Source: Mycobacteroides sp. CBMA 271
GTDB taxonomy: Bacteria > Actinomycetota > Actinomycetes > Mycobacteriales > Mycobacteriaceae
Direction: 5' to 3'
Assembly: GCF_009729205.1 (NCBI RefSeq)
Contig: NZ_VTHB01000007.1
Location: 62,001 to 126,000 of the forward strand
DNA: 64,000 nucleotides
Made by a program: the position numbers and the translations under genes. Below the pieces are notes generated by a model. The model saw only the letters and a program-made list of their open reading frames with translations, ran no database searches and was not told where the DNA came from. Each line of letters opens with the position of its first letter. Within the stretch, counting starts at the first letter, position 1. This document shows, in pieces, positions 1 to 8,940 of the stretch.

Positions 1-835
1 TCGCCAAAATCGCCGCGCAATCCGCGCCGCTCTTGTTCACCGTGCGCTGAGTCCCCTTACTTTCCTTGGCATATGCGTCGGTGACCGCCCGGGAATGGAA
101 CACCTCGATGAGTCTTTGGTACGTGGGGTTGTCCTTCTCCTCGGCGCGCGCGACAAGGACATTGATGTACGGCTCCGCGGCCGCACTGGCCGGATCATCG
201 GAGTAGAGCGCACTTTTCGGATCAATATTCGATTGCGCCAAATAGGTGTTGTTGATGACGGCACCGTCGATCGAGGTGAGGGACAACGCTGTCTGAGCCG
301 CGTCCACCAACGTGACGGTGACCCTGGAGGCACCTTTGTCGATGTCGGCGGTGCTCGGTGTCCTGCGTCCGCCCGTGAGAGCGATGAGACCGGCAGCCTT
401 CAATACGAACAGAGCGCGCGCCTGATTCGGCGGGTCGTTGGGGATGGCGATCTGTCCACCTTGCGGGATATCCGCGATCGCCTTGTATTTCTGCGAGTAC
501 AGCCCCAGCGGCACGATGTAGGTGGCGCCAACAGGTACAAGCGTTGCATTATCGGCGACGTTGTATTCAGCCAGGAAACGCAGATGCTGAAATAAATTCA
601 CATCGATCTGCTTCTGAGTAAGGGCCACGTTAGGCTGGCTGAAGTCCGTGAAGTTGGTAGTGACGAGCGTGATTCCCGCTTTGCGCGCCTCGTCGACGAA
701 GACGTCCCAGGACTCTTTCCCCGCCTCGCTAGTGCCAATACGCACGATGTTTCCTCCGCCATCATTGCCGGCAGAGCATGCGACACCGCCTACGACTGTC
801 GCGAATACGGCGAGTGCAATGACAAAGCGCTTCAC
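1..835 (-). CDS. MetQ/NlpA-family ABC transporter substrate-binding lipoprotein (3' end beyond window)
   Basis: Surface-anchored binding protein of a methionine-type ABC importer. It reads from a GTG at 835 for 278 codons without a stop and runs off the left edge. The N-terminus has KR, a hydrophobic stretch and lipobox VGGVAC (lipidated Cys20). The mature part carries the NlpA-family pattern: VRIGTSEAGKESWDVF at the start, then VDVNLFQH-type and YNVADNATLVPVG-type segments, VPLGLYSQKYK, and IAIPNDPPNQARALFVLKAAGLI. An ATG overlapping the GTG (837) leads straight to a stop, so GTG is the start. Permease and ATPase genes are expected beyond the left edge. D- or L-methionine as substrate is inference; related proteins bind other amino acids. 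Two inverted repeats lie just upstream. Confidence 0.85.
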   Translation of the reverse strand, partial: MKRFVIALAVFATVVGGVACSAGNDGGGNIVRIGTSEAGKESWDVFVDEARKAGITLVTTNFTDFSQPNVALTQKQIDVNLFQHLRFLAEYNVADNATLVPVGATYIVPLGLYSQKYKAIADIPQGGQIAIPNDPPNQARALFVLKAAGLIALTGGRRTPSTADIDKGASRVTVTLVDAAQTALSLTSIDGAVINNTYLAQSNIDPKSALYSDDPASAAAEPYINVLVARAEEKDNPTYQRLIEVFHSRAVTDAYAKESKGTQRTVNKSGADCAAILA

Positions 836-861
836 ATCGGCCTTCCATAATTCAGCGTGAT

Positions 862-880
862 CACAATGGTTGACATTGTG
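862..880. promoter_or_regulatory. Inverted repeat upstream of the MetQ-like gene
   Basis: CACAATG, 5-base spacer, CATTGTG: a perfect 7-bp dyad centred about 36 bases upstream of the GTG start. Size and place fit a repressor operator in the promoter or 5' leader; the regulator is unknown. Confidence 0.4.
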
Positions 881-886
881 CAATTA

Positions 887-898
887 CTGAGGCCTCAG
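887..898. promoter_or_regulatory. 12-bp perfect palindrome upstream of the MetQ-like gene
   Basis: CTGAGGCCTCAG is self-complementary. Its flanks (CAATTA on the left, CAAATTG on the right) extend the symmetry imperfectly to about 25 bases. It sits between the end of the protease-like gene and the MetQ-like start. No T-run follows on the minus strand, so it looks more like an operator than a terminator of the minus-strand gene. Confidence 0.4.
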
Positions 899-980
899 CA
901 AATTGTTTTATAGCCCCAGAACGGCGCCACAGTACCAGAATGGAAAGTGCACTGCGCCCTATGAAAAGGGCCAGCGGACG

Positions 981-1766
981 TTAGGACGCTGCGGGAGGCG
1001 CGGCAGGCGCAGGGGCGGGCGATGCGACAGGTGCAGCGGGCAGCTCGGGGCCACCGTTACCGGGGCCGGCGGCCGGAATCTGCGTTTCCAACTGCGACTG
1101 CATCTGCGCCGAGATCGCCGACCACGACATGGCCGCGGGCTTGCCTCCCCAGCGCAACGAGTAAATACCGACCAACAACGCCTGGCCGGGCTGGGTGATG
1201 GTGTACACCGGCCCACCCGAATCTCCGTGTTGCCCAGCGACATCGGCCATGGTGAACCAACCGTTGTTGACCGCGTCGACCTTGCCGCAGGTTTCCCCGG
1301 ACACTGAACCCATCAAACAGACCGGCAGTCCCTGCTCGGGTCCGGCGTTCTGAGCCATCCGCAGCTGCAACCCGTTGGGCATGGTGCTGCTCAGTTCCAC
1401 GCCGGCCGCGAAGGTGATGCCCTCGTAGTCCGAGACGAAGTCGCCGGGGCCGATCGACCCGCCGGTTGGCATGTTGCGACTCATCAACAGCACCTCACCG
1501 ATGCGGTTTCCGCCGAGGTCGGTTACTGATCCGGTGGCATTGCAATGACCAGCCGTAAGGCCGATACGAGATGCCGGGTCGACGTAGCCAAGGGTGCAAC
1601 GACTGTCCCCTTGAACAATCGACATGCCCGGGTAAGCGACGATCTTGGTGGGAGTTTCGGTGGCCGGATCGGCAGCGGAAAGCGCAGGTGAAGCAACCAG
1701 AACACCGGCAGCCGCAGCGACCGCGGCCACACTGCATGCCAGAGCTCTGCTCACGTTTTTCACCAC
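981..1766 (-). CDS. Secreted chymotrypsin-fold (S1-like) serine protease homologue
   Basis: Exported trypsin-like protein similar in plan to mycobacterial Rv1815. A signal peptide of about 30 residues ends near ALSAADPA. Chymotrypsin-fold marks follow: LTAGHC (catalytic His), GDFVSDYEG (possible Asp region) and GQHGDSGGPVY (catalytic Ser in GDSGGP). Cysteine pairs flank the His motif and lie in CLMGSVSGETCG, suggesting disulfides. The tail is rich in Pro and Ala (APVASPAPAPAAPP). Two adjacent GTG codons (1766, 1763) sit behind a GAGGGCG ribosome site; the frame stays open further upstream, but that part does not look coding. Serine-protease activity is expected from the motifs; the substrate is unknown. 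Confidence 0.85.
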   Translation of the reverse strand: MVKNVSRALACSVAAVAAAAGVLVASPALSAADPATETPTKIVAYPGMSIVQGDSRCTLGYVDPASRIGLTAGHCNATGSVTDLGGNRIGEVLLMSRNMPTGGSIGPGDFVSDYEGITFAAGVELSSTMPNGLQLRMAQNAGPEQGLPVCLMGSVSGETCGKVDAVNNGWFTMADVAGQHGDSGGPVYTITQPGQALLVGIYSLRWGGKPAAMSWSAISAQMQSQLETQIPAAGPGNGGPELPAAPVASPAPAPAAPPAAS

Positions 1767-1901
1767 AACCCGCCCTCGGTTGACTAGCCCGCCCTGCAAA
1801 TGAGCATGGCGCCGGACTGCTGAGGTGTCAATTTGATCGCCAGCAACACCGCCGTGTCGCGAGCCTCCCAGCCGTCTGCCAGAGCCTCTACGATCGGACG
1901 C

Positions 1902-2576
1902 ATGCGCAACCGCATCCGCCTCGCCCTTATCCCCCTCGCAGTCGCCTCCATCGCACTGGCCGGCTGCTCCAAGTCCGAAGAGACCAACACCAATCTGCCG
2001 GAAGCCGCCACACTTCTGAGCGAGTCGGCCGCCACCACCAAGACCCAGACGAGCACACATATCGTGCTCAAGGTCACGGGCGACAAGCCAACCCTCAAGC
2101 TCTCCGAGCTCACTGGCGATCTGACCACCACACCGGCAGTGGCCGCAAAGGGCACCGCGAAAACCGGCGGACTGGAGCTGCCGTTCGTCGTGGTCGACGG
2201 CGAGCTGTTCGCACAGCTCGGCAGCGCCTACACGACGATGGGACCCGTCAAGGATGTCTACGACATCGGGATCATTCTGGATCCGAACAAAGGCCTGGCC
2301 AACTTGCTGTCGAACATTAAGGATGCCAAGTCCGAGAAGACCGAGACCGTCGACGGAGTCGCTTCGGTTCTCGTGAGCGGAACGATGAACAAGGACGCCA
2401 TCAACACCTTCGCGGGCTCCAAGCTCACCTCAGATATTCCGGCCAAGGCGTGGATCGCGAAAGATGGCAATCACGCGCTGACCAAGATCAGTGTCGATAC
2501 GTCTCCGGGCAACACGATCGAGATGTCGTTGTCTGATTGGGGCAAGCCGGTCACAGTAGACAAGCCCGCCGCGTGA
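1902..2576 (+). CDS. lprG: Lipoarabinomannan/triacylglyceride carrier lipoprotein LprG
   Basis: Cell-envelope lipoprotein that binds triacylated glycolipids (LAM, LM, triacylglycerides) in a hydrophobic cavity and works with the P55 transporter. The start ATG at 1902 gives a compact signal peptide with lipobox ALAGC (Cys22). The mature protein has the LppX/LprAFG pattern: a Thr-rich segment STHIVLKVTG, GKGTAKTGGLELPFVVVDGELF-like core strands, and AWIAKDGNHALTKISVD near the C-terminus. Its stop overlaps the p55 start (GTGA). The identity rests on this overlap, which is the conserved lprG-p55 operon, as well as on sequence. The frame is open upstream to 1833, but that stretch is not signal-peptide-like. 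Confidence 0.93.
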   Translation: MRNRIRLALIPLAVASIALAGCSKSEETNTNLPEAATLLSESAATTKTQTSTHIVLKVTGDKPTLKLSELTGDLTTTPAVAAKGTAKTGGLELPFVVVDGELFAQLGSAYTTMGPVKDVYDIGIILDPNKGLANLLSNIKDAKSEKTETVDGVASVLVSGTMNKDAINTFAGSKLTSDIPAKAWIAKDGNHALTKISVDTSPGNTIEMSLSDWGKPVTVDKPAA

Positions 2577-4111
2577 CCGATACCGCCCAGGAAACCAGCC
2601 TCCCGCTGCGGCATCGCAGCATCGCAATCGGCGCCGGAAGCCTGGCGGTGCTGTTGGGTGCCCTCGACACCTACGTCGTAGTCAGCGTCATCACCGACAT
2701 CATGACCACTGTCGGCATCGCGCTGAACAACATTCAGCAGGTCACTCCGATTGTCACCGGGTACCTACTGGGCTACATCGCCGCCATGCCACTGCTGGGT
2801 CAGGCCTCCGACCGATTTGGCAGGCGCCGGATCCTGCAACTGGCGCTCGTGGGTTTCGCGATCGGTTCTGTCGTCACCGCGATGTCCACCGATCTCACAA
2901 TGCTGGTCACCGGCCGGGTGATCCAGGGTGTTGCCAGCGGCGCGTTGCTGCCGGTCACGCTCGCTCTCGGTGCCGATCTGTGGTCGCAACGCAACCGCGC
3001 GACGGTGCTGGGCGGGATCGGTGCCGCTCAAGAGCTGGGCAGCGTGCTGGGGCCGCTGTACGGCGTGCTCTGTGTATGGCTATTCGGCACGTGGACGAGT
3101 ATCTTCTGGGTCAACGTGCCGCTCGCGATCATCGCCATCGTGCTGGTTCAGTTCAGCGTTCCTGCACATCAGCACGACCCGAACCGTCCGAAGGTGGACG
3201 TTGTCGGGGGTGCCCTTCTGGCGCTTGCTCTGGGCTTGTTGGTCGTGGGTTTGTACAGCCCGAACCCCAAGGAGTCCGCGCTACCCGAGTGGGGCCTGCC
3301 GATACTCACCGCGTCCGCGGTTGCCTTCCTGGCGTTCGTCCTGTGGGAATCGCGGGCCAGGACTCGGTTGATCAAACCCGAGGGCGTTCGGTTCGGCCCG
3401 TTCTTCGCGGCGTTGGCGGCGTCCCTGGCGGCCGGAGCCGCCCTGATGGTGACGCTTGTCAACATTGAGCTGCTGGGCCAGGGCGTGCTGCAGATGGACA
3501 AGGCCGACGCGGTGTTCCTGTTGTCCAGGTTCCTCGTCGCACTGCCCATCGGCGCGGTGGTCGGCGGCTGGCTCGCGACCCGATTCGGCGACCGGATCAT
3601 CGCAGTGGTCGGCATGCTCATCGCCGCGTTTGGGTACTACCTGATCTCTGGCTGGCCGGTGGACGTACTGGCAGCCGTGCACAACTTCGGGTTCTTCACA
3701 CTGCCCCGGCTGGATGTGGACTTGGTAGTGGCCGGCATCGGGCTCGGCCTGGTCATCGGTCCGCTGTCCTCCGCCGCACTACGTGTGGTACCCGCCGTGC
3801 AACATGGCATCGCCTCGGCACTCGTGGTGGTGGCCCGGATGACCGGCATGCTGATCGGTATGGCAGCACTGGGCGGCTGGGGCATTCACCGCTTCTACCA
3901 GAATTTCGACGCACTGGCCGCCAAGGAACCCAAGCCGGAGGGGAAGCCGAATCTCCTTGTACTGCAACAGCAACTCCTGAACCGGAGTATCACCGCCTAC
4001 AGCGAGATGTACAGCGAGATGTTCGCAATCACGGCGATCGTCTGTGTGATCGGCGCGGTCATCGCAATATTCGTCGGTTCACACCGGAAGTCGAGGGACC
4101 AGACTCAGTAG
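2573..4111 (+). CDS. P55-type major facilitator superfamily exporter
   Basis: Multi-pass MFS transporter of 512 residues, the partner of LprG (Rv1410c type), involved in lipid export to the outer envelope and in multidrug efflux. About 12-14 hydrophobic segments are visible. MFS motif A is present as GQASDRFGRRR between helices 2 and 3, and a second conserved loop reads GGWLATRFGDR. The GTG start at 2573 overlaps the lprG stop, indicating translational coupling. The 3' end overlaps the convergent ribD gene by 33 bases. Confidence 0.92.
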   Translation: MTDTAQETSLPLRHRSIAIGAGSLAVLLGALDTYVVVSVITDIMTTVGIALNNIQQVTPIVTGYLLGYIAAMPLLGQASDRFGRRRILQLALVGFAIGSVVTAMSTDLTMLVTGRVIQGVASGALLPVTLALGADLWSQRNRATVLGGIGAAQELGSVLGPLYGVLCVWLFGTWTSIFWVNVPLAIIAIVLVQFSVPAHQHDPNRPKVDVVGGALLALALGLLVVGLYSPNPKESALPEWGLPILTASAVAFLAFVLWESRARTRLIKPEGVRFGPFFAALAASLAAGAALMVTLVNIELLGQGVLQMDKADAVFLLSRFLVALPIGAVVGGWLATRFGDRIIAVVGMLIAAFGYYLISGWPVDVLAAVHNFGFFTLPRLDVDLVVAGIGLGLVIGPLSSAALRVVPAVQHGIASALVVVARMTGMLIGMAALGGWGIHRFYQNFDALAAKEPKPEGKPNLLVLQQQLLNRSITAYSEMYSEMFAITAIVCVIGAVIAIFVGSHRKSRDQTQ

Positions 4112-5110
4112 TACGTCCGGGCCGATGCGTTCGATCTGGTCGTACTCCCAGCGCAGCGCACGTGACAGGGTGGTGACGCCCACGTCCTCCACGGCGGGGA
4201 CGTTGCCACCCAACAACATCGGTGCGAGGTAGGCCAGGATCCGGTCTACCAAGCCCGCGCGCAAGAAGGCTCCGGCCAGCGTCGGCCCGCCTTCTAGGAT
4301 GATGTCGGTGCGGTCCCCCAGGGCCGCGATCACCTCGGCCGGGTCGTGAGTACGGATCACCATGGTGTGCGAGTCGTCGTTCAAAACCTTTGCGTCCGAA
4401 GAGACTTCGCGCATACCAACGACGACCCGCAGGGGCTGATGCGGTAACAGCACGTTATCGGAGCTGCGCGCGGTGAGCTGCGGATCATCCGCGAATACCG
4501 TGCCGGTGCCCACCAGTACCGCATCGGCGAAGGCTCTGCGCCGATGTACGTCGGCCCGGGAGAGCTCGCTGGTGATCCATTGGCTGGTGCCATCATTCGC
4601 GGCGCTGCGGCCGTCGACGCTCGCACCGTATTTCCACGTGACATGGGGGCGTCCGGTCCGCTGTTTGTGCAGCCACTCCCGCAACGGTCCCACGCTCACC
4701 TGCTCGGCACCGATGCCGCCGATGACCTCGATACCGAGGGAGCGCAGCCGCGCCGCTCCCCCAGCCGCCTGGGGATTGGGATCGGCAACTGCGTAGACCA
4801 CGCGCGAAACACCCGCCGCGGCAAGTGCATCGACACATGGCCCGGTTCTCCCCTGGTGATTACACGGCTCCAGGGTGACTACAGCGGTACCACCCGCGGC
4901 CGCGTCGCCGGCCTGCGCTAGCGCCACCACCTCGGCGTGTTCCTGCCCGGGCGGACGTGTCCCGCCCAGACCCACGACCGCTCCCGACGCGTCCAGAATC
5001 ACCGCACCAACGGGCGGATTCGGATAGGTGCTGCCCTTGACCGCTTCGGCGGCACGGATCGCCACCTCCATGGCGGCGTGCAAGCCAATACGGCCCGTCG
5101 AGTCGGTCAT
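4079..5110 (-). CDS. ribD: Bifunctional riboflavin deaminase/reductase RibD (RibG)
   Basis: Second and third steps of riboflavin synthesis: deamination of diaminohydroxy-phosphoribosylaminopyrimidine, then NADPH reduction of the ribosyl side chain. The N-terminal cytidine-deaminase-like domain has zinc ligands His58 with Glu60 (HAEVVAL), Cys83 and Cys92 (EPCNHQGRTGPC). The C-terminal RibD reductase domain begins at about residue 150 (RPHVTWKYGASVDGRSA) and includes ILEGGPTLAGAFLRAGLVD. The ATG at 5110 gives 343 residues. One base separates it from the upstream rpe stop, so the two are co-transcribed. Confidence 0.95.
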   Translation of the reverse strand: MTDSTGRIGLHAAMEVAIRAAEAVKGSTYPNPPVGAVILDASGAVVGLGGTRPPGQEHAEVVALAQAGDAAAGGTAVVTLEPCNHQGRTGPCVDALAAAGVSRVVYAVADPNPQAAGGAARLRSLGIEVIGGIGAEQVSVGPLREWLHKQRTGRPHVTWKYGASVDGRSAANDGTSQWITSELSRADVHRRRAFADAVLVGTGTVFADDPQLTARSSDNVLLPHQPLRVVVGMREVSSDAKVLNDDSHTMVIRTHDPAEVIAALGDRTDIILEGGPTLAGAFLRAGLVDRILAYLAPMLLGGNVPAVEDVGVTTLSRALRWEYDQIERIGPDVLLSLVPRLPV

Positions 5111-5111
5111 G

Positions 5112-5795
5112 TCAGAGCGCCAAATGTGCTGCTGCCCTGGCTGCTTGCTCACGCAGCGCACGTACCGCGGCGTCCGGGTCCTGTGCGCCGTAAACCGCCG
5201 ACCCCGCAACGAAACAGTCGACACCCGCCTCGGCGGCCTGCTCGATGGTGTCTGCGTTGATGCCGCCGTCGATCTCCACGAGCACAGTCAACTCACCGGA
5301 ATCGACTAGCTTGCGGACCGCGCGCACCTTGTCTAAAACGCCAGCGATGAACGACTGTCCGCCGAATCCGGGTTCGACCGACATCACCAACAGCGTGTCA
5401 AAGTCCTTGAGTACCTCTAGATATGGATCCAACGGCGTGCCCGGCTTGATGCTGAGCCCGGCCTTGGCACCGGCGGCGCGGATGTCGCGGGCGACGGCGA
5501 CGGGATTTTCGGTGGCCTCGGCGTGGAAGGTCACGTTGTGCGCACCGGCTTCCGCGTAGCCAGGTGCCCACCGATCCGGATTGTCGATCATCAGATGGCA
5601 GTCGACGGGGATGTCGGTGGCGGCTAGCAGACTGTCGACGACGGGCAGACCCAGCGTCAGGTTCGGCACGAAATGCCCGTCCATGACGTCCACATGCAAC
5701 CAGTCGGCTCCCCCCACGGCCGCCATCTCCTCGGCGAGACGCGCGAAATCGGCAGAGAGGATCGACGGGGCAATCATGGGGGCGCGATGCGACAT
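5112..5795 (-). CDS. rpe: Ribulose-phosphate 3-epimerase
   Basis: Interconverts ribulose 5-phosphate and xylulose 5-phosphate in the pentose phosphate pathway. 227 residues, normal for this TIM-barrel family. Visible marks are APSILSADFARL, the metal/acid motif HVDVMDGHFVPN (about residues 34-44), CHLMIDNP, MSVEPGFGGQSF, and VEIDGGIN. Start ATG 5795 is chosen because homologues begin just before APSILSADF; an internal ATG at 5777 is possible. It lies between rsmB and ribD in the conserved fmt-rsmB-rpe-ribD order. Confidence 0.95.
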   Translation of the reverse strand: MSHRAPMIAPSILSADFARLAEEMAAVGGADWLHVDVMDGHFVPNLTLGLPVVDSLLAATDIPVDCHLMIDNPDRWAPGYAEAGAHNVTFHAEATENPVAVARDIRAAGAKAGLSIKPGTPLDPYLEVLKDFDTLLVMSVEPGFGGQSFIAGVLDKVRAVRKLVDSGELTVLVEIDGGINADTIEQAAEAGVDCFVAGSAVYGAQDPDAAVRALREQAARAAAHLAL

Positions 5796-5817
5796 GCCCT
5801 TCAGTTTATGTGCGGCT

Positions 5818-7254
5818 TCATGCGTGTTTACGCAGGAGGGCAAGGAACATCGCATCGGTGCCGTGCCGGTGCGGCCACAATTGCACCGCGTCGACGTCAC
5901 CGAGCCGGTCCACGCCGGGGAACAACGCTCGAGCATCCTCGGCGGTCACCGGGTGTCGCCGCACCGCATCGGCCACCACTCCCACCGTTTCGGCCAGGTG
6001 CGGCGAACAGGTGCTGTACACGACGATTCCACCCGGTCGAGTCAATTCGATGGCACTGGAAAGCAATTCGCGCTGCAGCTTGACCAGTTCCGGGATGTCG
6101 CTCGGTTGACGGCGCCACCGCGCCTCGGGGCGGCGGCGCAGCGCGCCCAGCCCGGTGCATGGTGCGTCGACGAGCACGCGATCGAAGGAGGCGGCGGGTA
6201 GCCCGCTCTCACGCCCGTCCACGGTGAGCACCGTCACCGGCAAGCCCTTGGTGGCGGTGGATACCAACTCCGCGCGATGCGGGGCGATCTCGATGCCCGT
6301 GACATGGGCACCGCGCTCGGCGGCGAGGGCCCCCAACATGGCGGTCTTGCCGCCCGGACCGGCGCACAGATCGAGCCATTGGGTATCGGTGCCATCCAAC
6401 GGCGCCAGCGCCATCGCCCGTGCGACCAGCTGGCTGCCCTCGTCCTGCACCTGCGCCAGGCCGTCGCGCACAGACTCCAGCCGGCCCGGGTTCCCGCCGG
6501 ATAGATACACCGCATAAGGCGAGTAGCGCCCGACGGTGCCATCCACCTCCTCTGCCAGTGTTGCGGCATCGATGCGGCCCGGACGTGCGGCGAGATGAAC
6601 GATCGGGCGCTCGTCGTCGCTGGCGAGCACCTCGGCCAGCTCTGAGCCTGCCGGGCCCAGCGCATCGGAGAACGACTGCGCGATCCACCGCGGGTGAGCG
6701 GTCGCAAAGGCAAGCCGCCCGATGCGGTCCGACTCCGGCGGAGCCAACTCCTCCACCCACTCCTGCTCGTCGCGACGCGAGATGGTTCGCAGCACCGCAT
6801 TCACGAAACCCGCTCTGCCCTGCTCGAATTCGACAGCCACGGCATCCACCGTGGTCGACAGCGCGGCATGTGGTTCGACGCGGGTCCGCAACAGTTGATA
6901 GGCACCCAACCGCAGCGGGTCGCGCAGCCCCTCGTCCACCTGATCAATCGAACGTCCGGCGGCCGACGCGATGACCGCATCGAGAAGACCGCTGGCCCTG
7001 CACGTTCCGTAGGTGAGCTCGGTAGCGAAGGCGGCATCGCGCCCGGAGATGCCGCGTTCACGCAACAGCGCGGGCAGCGCCAGATTGGCGTATGCGTCCT
7101 GACGCGCCACGGCGCGCAGCACGTCGAGCGCGGCCTGACGTGCGGGGTCGAGCCGCTGCCGCGGGCGTTCATTCGGGCGAGAATCGGCGCCCTGACGCGG
7201 ACGTGAGTTTTGGCCGGGCCGTCCGTGTGGCTGACGGGGTTGACGTGTGGTCAT
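5818..7254 (-). CDS. rsmB: RsmB/Fmu-family 16S rRNA cytosine-C5 methyltransferase
   Basis: SAM-dependent RNA m5C methyltransferase. Residues about 1-40 are a basic Gln/Arg/Pro-rich low-complexity leader. A NusB-like all-helical domain follows (ARQAALDVLRAV to FVNAVLRTISR), then the Rossmann methyltransferase domain with the SAM loop LDLCAGPGGKTAMLGALAAER. Two catalytic cysteines are seen, VDAPCTGLGALRR and VYSTCSPHLAETVGVV. The ATG at 7254 overlaps the fmt stop by four bases. 16S position 967 is the target known for the family, not shown here. Confidence 0.92.
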   Translation of the reverse strand: MTTRQPRQPHGRPGQNSRPRQGADSRPNERPRQRLDPARQAALDVLRAVARQDAYANLALPALLRERGISGRDAAFATELTYGTCRASGLLDAVIASAAGRSIDQVDEGLRDPLRLGAYQLLRTRVEPHAALSTTVDAVAVEFEQGRAGFVNAVLRTISRRDEQEWVEELAPPESDRIGRLAFATAHPRWIAQSFSDALGPAGSELAEVLASDDERPIVHLAARPGRIDAATLAEEVDGTVGRYSPYAVYLSGGNPGRLESVRDGLAQVQDEGSQLVARAMALAPLDGTDTQWLDLCAGPGGKTAMLGALAAERGAHVTGIEIAPHRAELVSTATKGLPVTVLTVDGRESGLPAASFDRVLVDAPCTGLGALRRRPEARWRRQPSDIPELVKLQRELLSSAIELTRPGGIVVYSTCSPHLAETVGVVADAVRRHPVTAEDARALFPGVDRLGDVDAVQLWPHRHGTDAMFLALLRKHA

Positions 7255-8183
7255 CGTGCATATACCTCCGTGTCCAGCCGGGCCCCGCGAGCCCAATCCA
7301 CCGCATTCATCTGCTTCTTACCTTGCGGCTGGACCTCGCCCAGCGCAATCGCCGTGGTGCCGGTGCCAACCAATACGTCACGCTTGCGCACCGCGACAGC
7401 TCCCGGCGGCAGCACGTCACCGTGCTCCTCAACGTCGAGACGCACCGGCCCGACCTTCACCCGCGTATCGCCGATGGTGGTCCAGGCGCCCGGCTCGGGG
7501 GTCATGGCCCGAACATGGCGATCGATCACGTGGGCGGGAAGCTCCCAGCTGATTCGTGCCTGCTCGACGGAGATCTTCGGGGCGGTGCTCACCCCGTCGG
7601 CCCCCTGCCGCACGGCCACCAAGGCGCCGTCCTCGATTCCGTCCATTGTCGACTCAAGGAGGCTCGCACCGGATTCAGCGAGCCGGCCCAACAACGCGCC
7701 GGCCGTATCATCGGCACCGATTCGCTCGGTGACCACACCGTAAACGGGGCCAGTGTCCAATGCGGGTTCGATGAGAAATGTTGTGGCGCCCGTGAATTCG
7801 TCACCGGCGGCAATGGACGCCTGCACCGGAGCGGCGCCGCGCCACGTGGGCAGCAGCGAAAAGTGCAAGTTCACCCAGCCGTGCCTGGGCACCGCGAGCA
7901 GCTCGGGTTTCAACAGGGCTCCATAGGCGACCACAGCACAGCACTCGGGAGCCAGTTCCGCGAGTTCGCCGATGAATTCGGGTTCATTGGGGCGCGCCGG
8001 CGTGAGCACCGGCAGACCCTGTTCACGAGCGAGCTCGGCCACCGGCGAGGCGGCCGACACTCGCCCTCTCCCCGCCCGGGCGTCGGGCCGCGTCACCACC
8101 GCAACCACCTCATGACGGGATGCCAACAACCTTCGCAGGGACGGCACCGCCGGGGCCGGTGTACCGGCGAACACTATGCGCAC
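7251..8183 (-). CDS. fmt: Methionyl-tRNA formyltransferase
   Basis: Formylates initiator Met-tRNA from 10-formyl-tetrahydrofolate. 310 residues. The N-terminal hydrolase fold begins MRIVFAGTPAPAVPSLRRLL. The folate-binding and catalytic signature is NLHFSLLPTWRGAAPVQ (His107, with Asp from the DTGPVYG segment). The C-terminal OB-like tRNA domain is present from about residue 205. Its stop overlaps rsmB (ATGA), as in other mycobacteria. Confidence 0.95.
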   Translation of the reverse strand: MRIVFAGTPAPAVPSLRRLLASRHEVVAVVTRPDARAGRGRVSAASPVAELAREQGLPVLTPARPNEPEFIGELAELAPECCAVVAYGALLKPELLAVPRHGWVNLHFSLLPTWRGAAPVQASIAAGDEFTGATTFLIEPALDTGPVYGVVTERIGADDTAGALLGRLAESGASLLESTMDGIEDGALVAVRQGADGVSTAPKISVEQARISWELPAHVIDRHVRAMTPEPGAWTTIGDTRVKVGPVRLDVEEHGDVLPPGAVAVRKRDVLVGTGTTAIALGEVQPQGKKQMNAVDWARGARLDTEVYAR

Positions 8184-8302
8184 CGATCCAGTCTAGGAAG
8201 AGGGTGCCGCTTACCTCGAATCCCGGCAGCATCGGGGCACGGCCGGTCGGGCACCAGGGTTCGCCGAGGATAGCGAAACCAAGTCTGGATACCTCCGATA
8301 CC

Positions 8303-8929
8303 ATGATCACGATGGCTACCAGAGGACGAGGCCGGCCGAGTGGCGCGCCCTATGATCGAAAATTGCGGGCAGAAACCCTGCTCGACGCCGCCGAGCGCGC
8401 GATCCGTACGAGCGGGGGAACAGTCTCGATCGCGGACGTGGCGAGGGAGGCCGGGTTCGCCCGGTCCGCGTGCTACGCGGTATTTCCCACCAAGGCAGAT
8501 CTGCTGCGCGCATTGAGCCGGCGCCATGCCGACCGCGTGATCACCGGGTCTTGGCAAGAGGGCATGGTGGGTAAACCACGCGATCAGCTGCGAGCATTCG
8601 CCAACTTGGTCATCGATTGGATCACCGCAGAGCCTGATCTCTACATCGCGCTGGATCGCGATCTGACCGCCAAGGAGCGCCTGGACCACGGGATTTTCGA
8701 TCTCCTAGCGGAAGTAACCGAAGAACACCTGCGCGCCATGGTTCCGGACGATCGGATGAAGCAGATAGCACCCATCTGGTCGCGTCTGGCGACCGGTGGC
8801 GTCCTCATGGTGATTAATTGGTGGAGCAGTACTCGCAACATCACCCGCGAGGAGCTCGTCGGCTACATCGTGGAGTCCTTTGCAACGGGCATCGCCAGCG
8901 TGCCGCGTTTTGCCACCGCAAATAGTTGA
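8303..8929 (+). CDS. TetR-family transcriptional regulator
   Basis: 208-residue one-component repressor. A basic N-terminus (ATRGRGRPSG) leads into a typical TetR helix-turn-helix at about residues 20-60: RAETLLDAAERAI, VSIADVAREAGFARSACYAVFPTKADLL. The effector domain (about 70-205) is not recognised. It is divergent from fmt across 120 bases and convergent with priA. ATG 8303 is chosen; ATG 8312 in the same frame is equally possible. No target gene is evident, since its neighbours are housekeeping genes; it may act on itself or elsewhere. Confidence 0.85.
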   Translation: MITMATRGRGRPSGAPYDRKLRAETLLDAAERAIRTSGGTVSIADVAREAGFARSACYAVFPTKADLLRALSRRHADRVITGSWQEGMVGKPRDQLRAFANLVIDWITAEPDLYIALDRDLTAKERLDHGIFDLLAEVTEEHLRAMVPDDRMKQIAPIWSRLATGGVLMVINWWSSTRNITREELVGYIVESFATGIASVPRFATANS

Positions 8930-8940
8930 AATTCGCCGGA

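Noticed and set aside
95..595. 166-codon plus-strand frame
   Set aside because: Antisense to the MetQ-type lipoprotein, which gives a coherent lipobox and family motifs.
7092..8273. 393-codon plus-strand frame
   Set aside because: Antisense to fmt and the rsmB start; no family pattern.
8303..8929. TetR gene as the regulator of fmt
   Set aside because: fmt is housekeeping and its promoter shows no palindrome matching a TetR operator; only a short direct repeat lies there.
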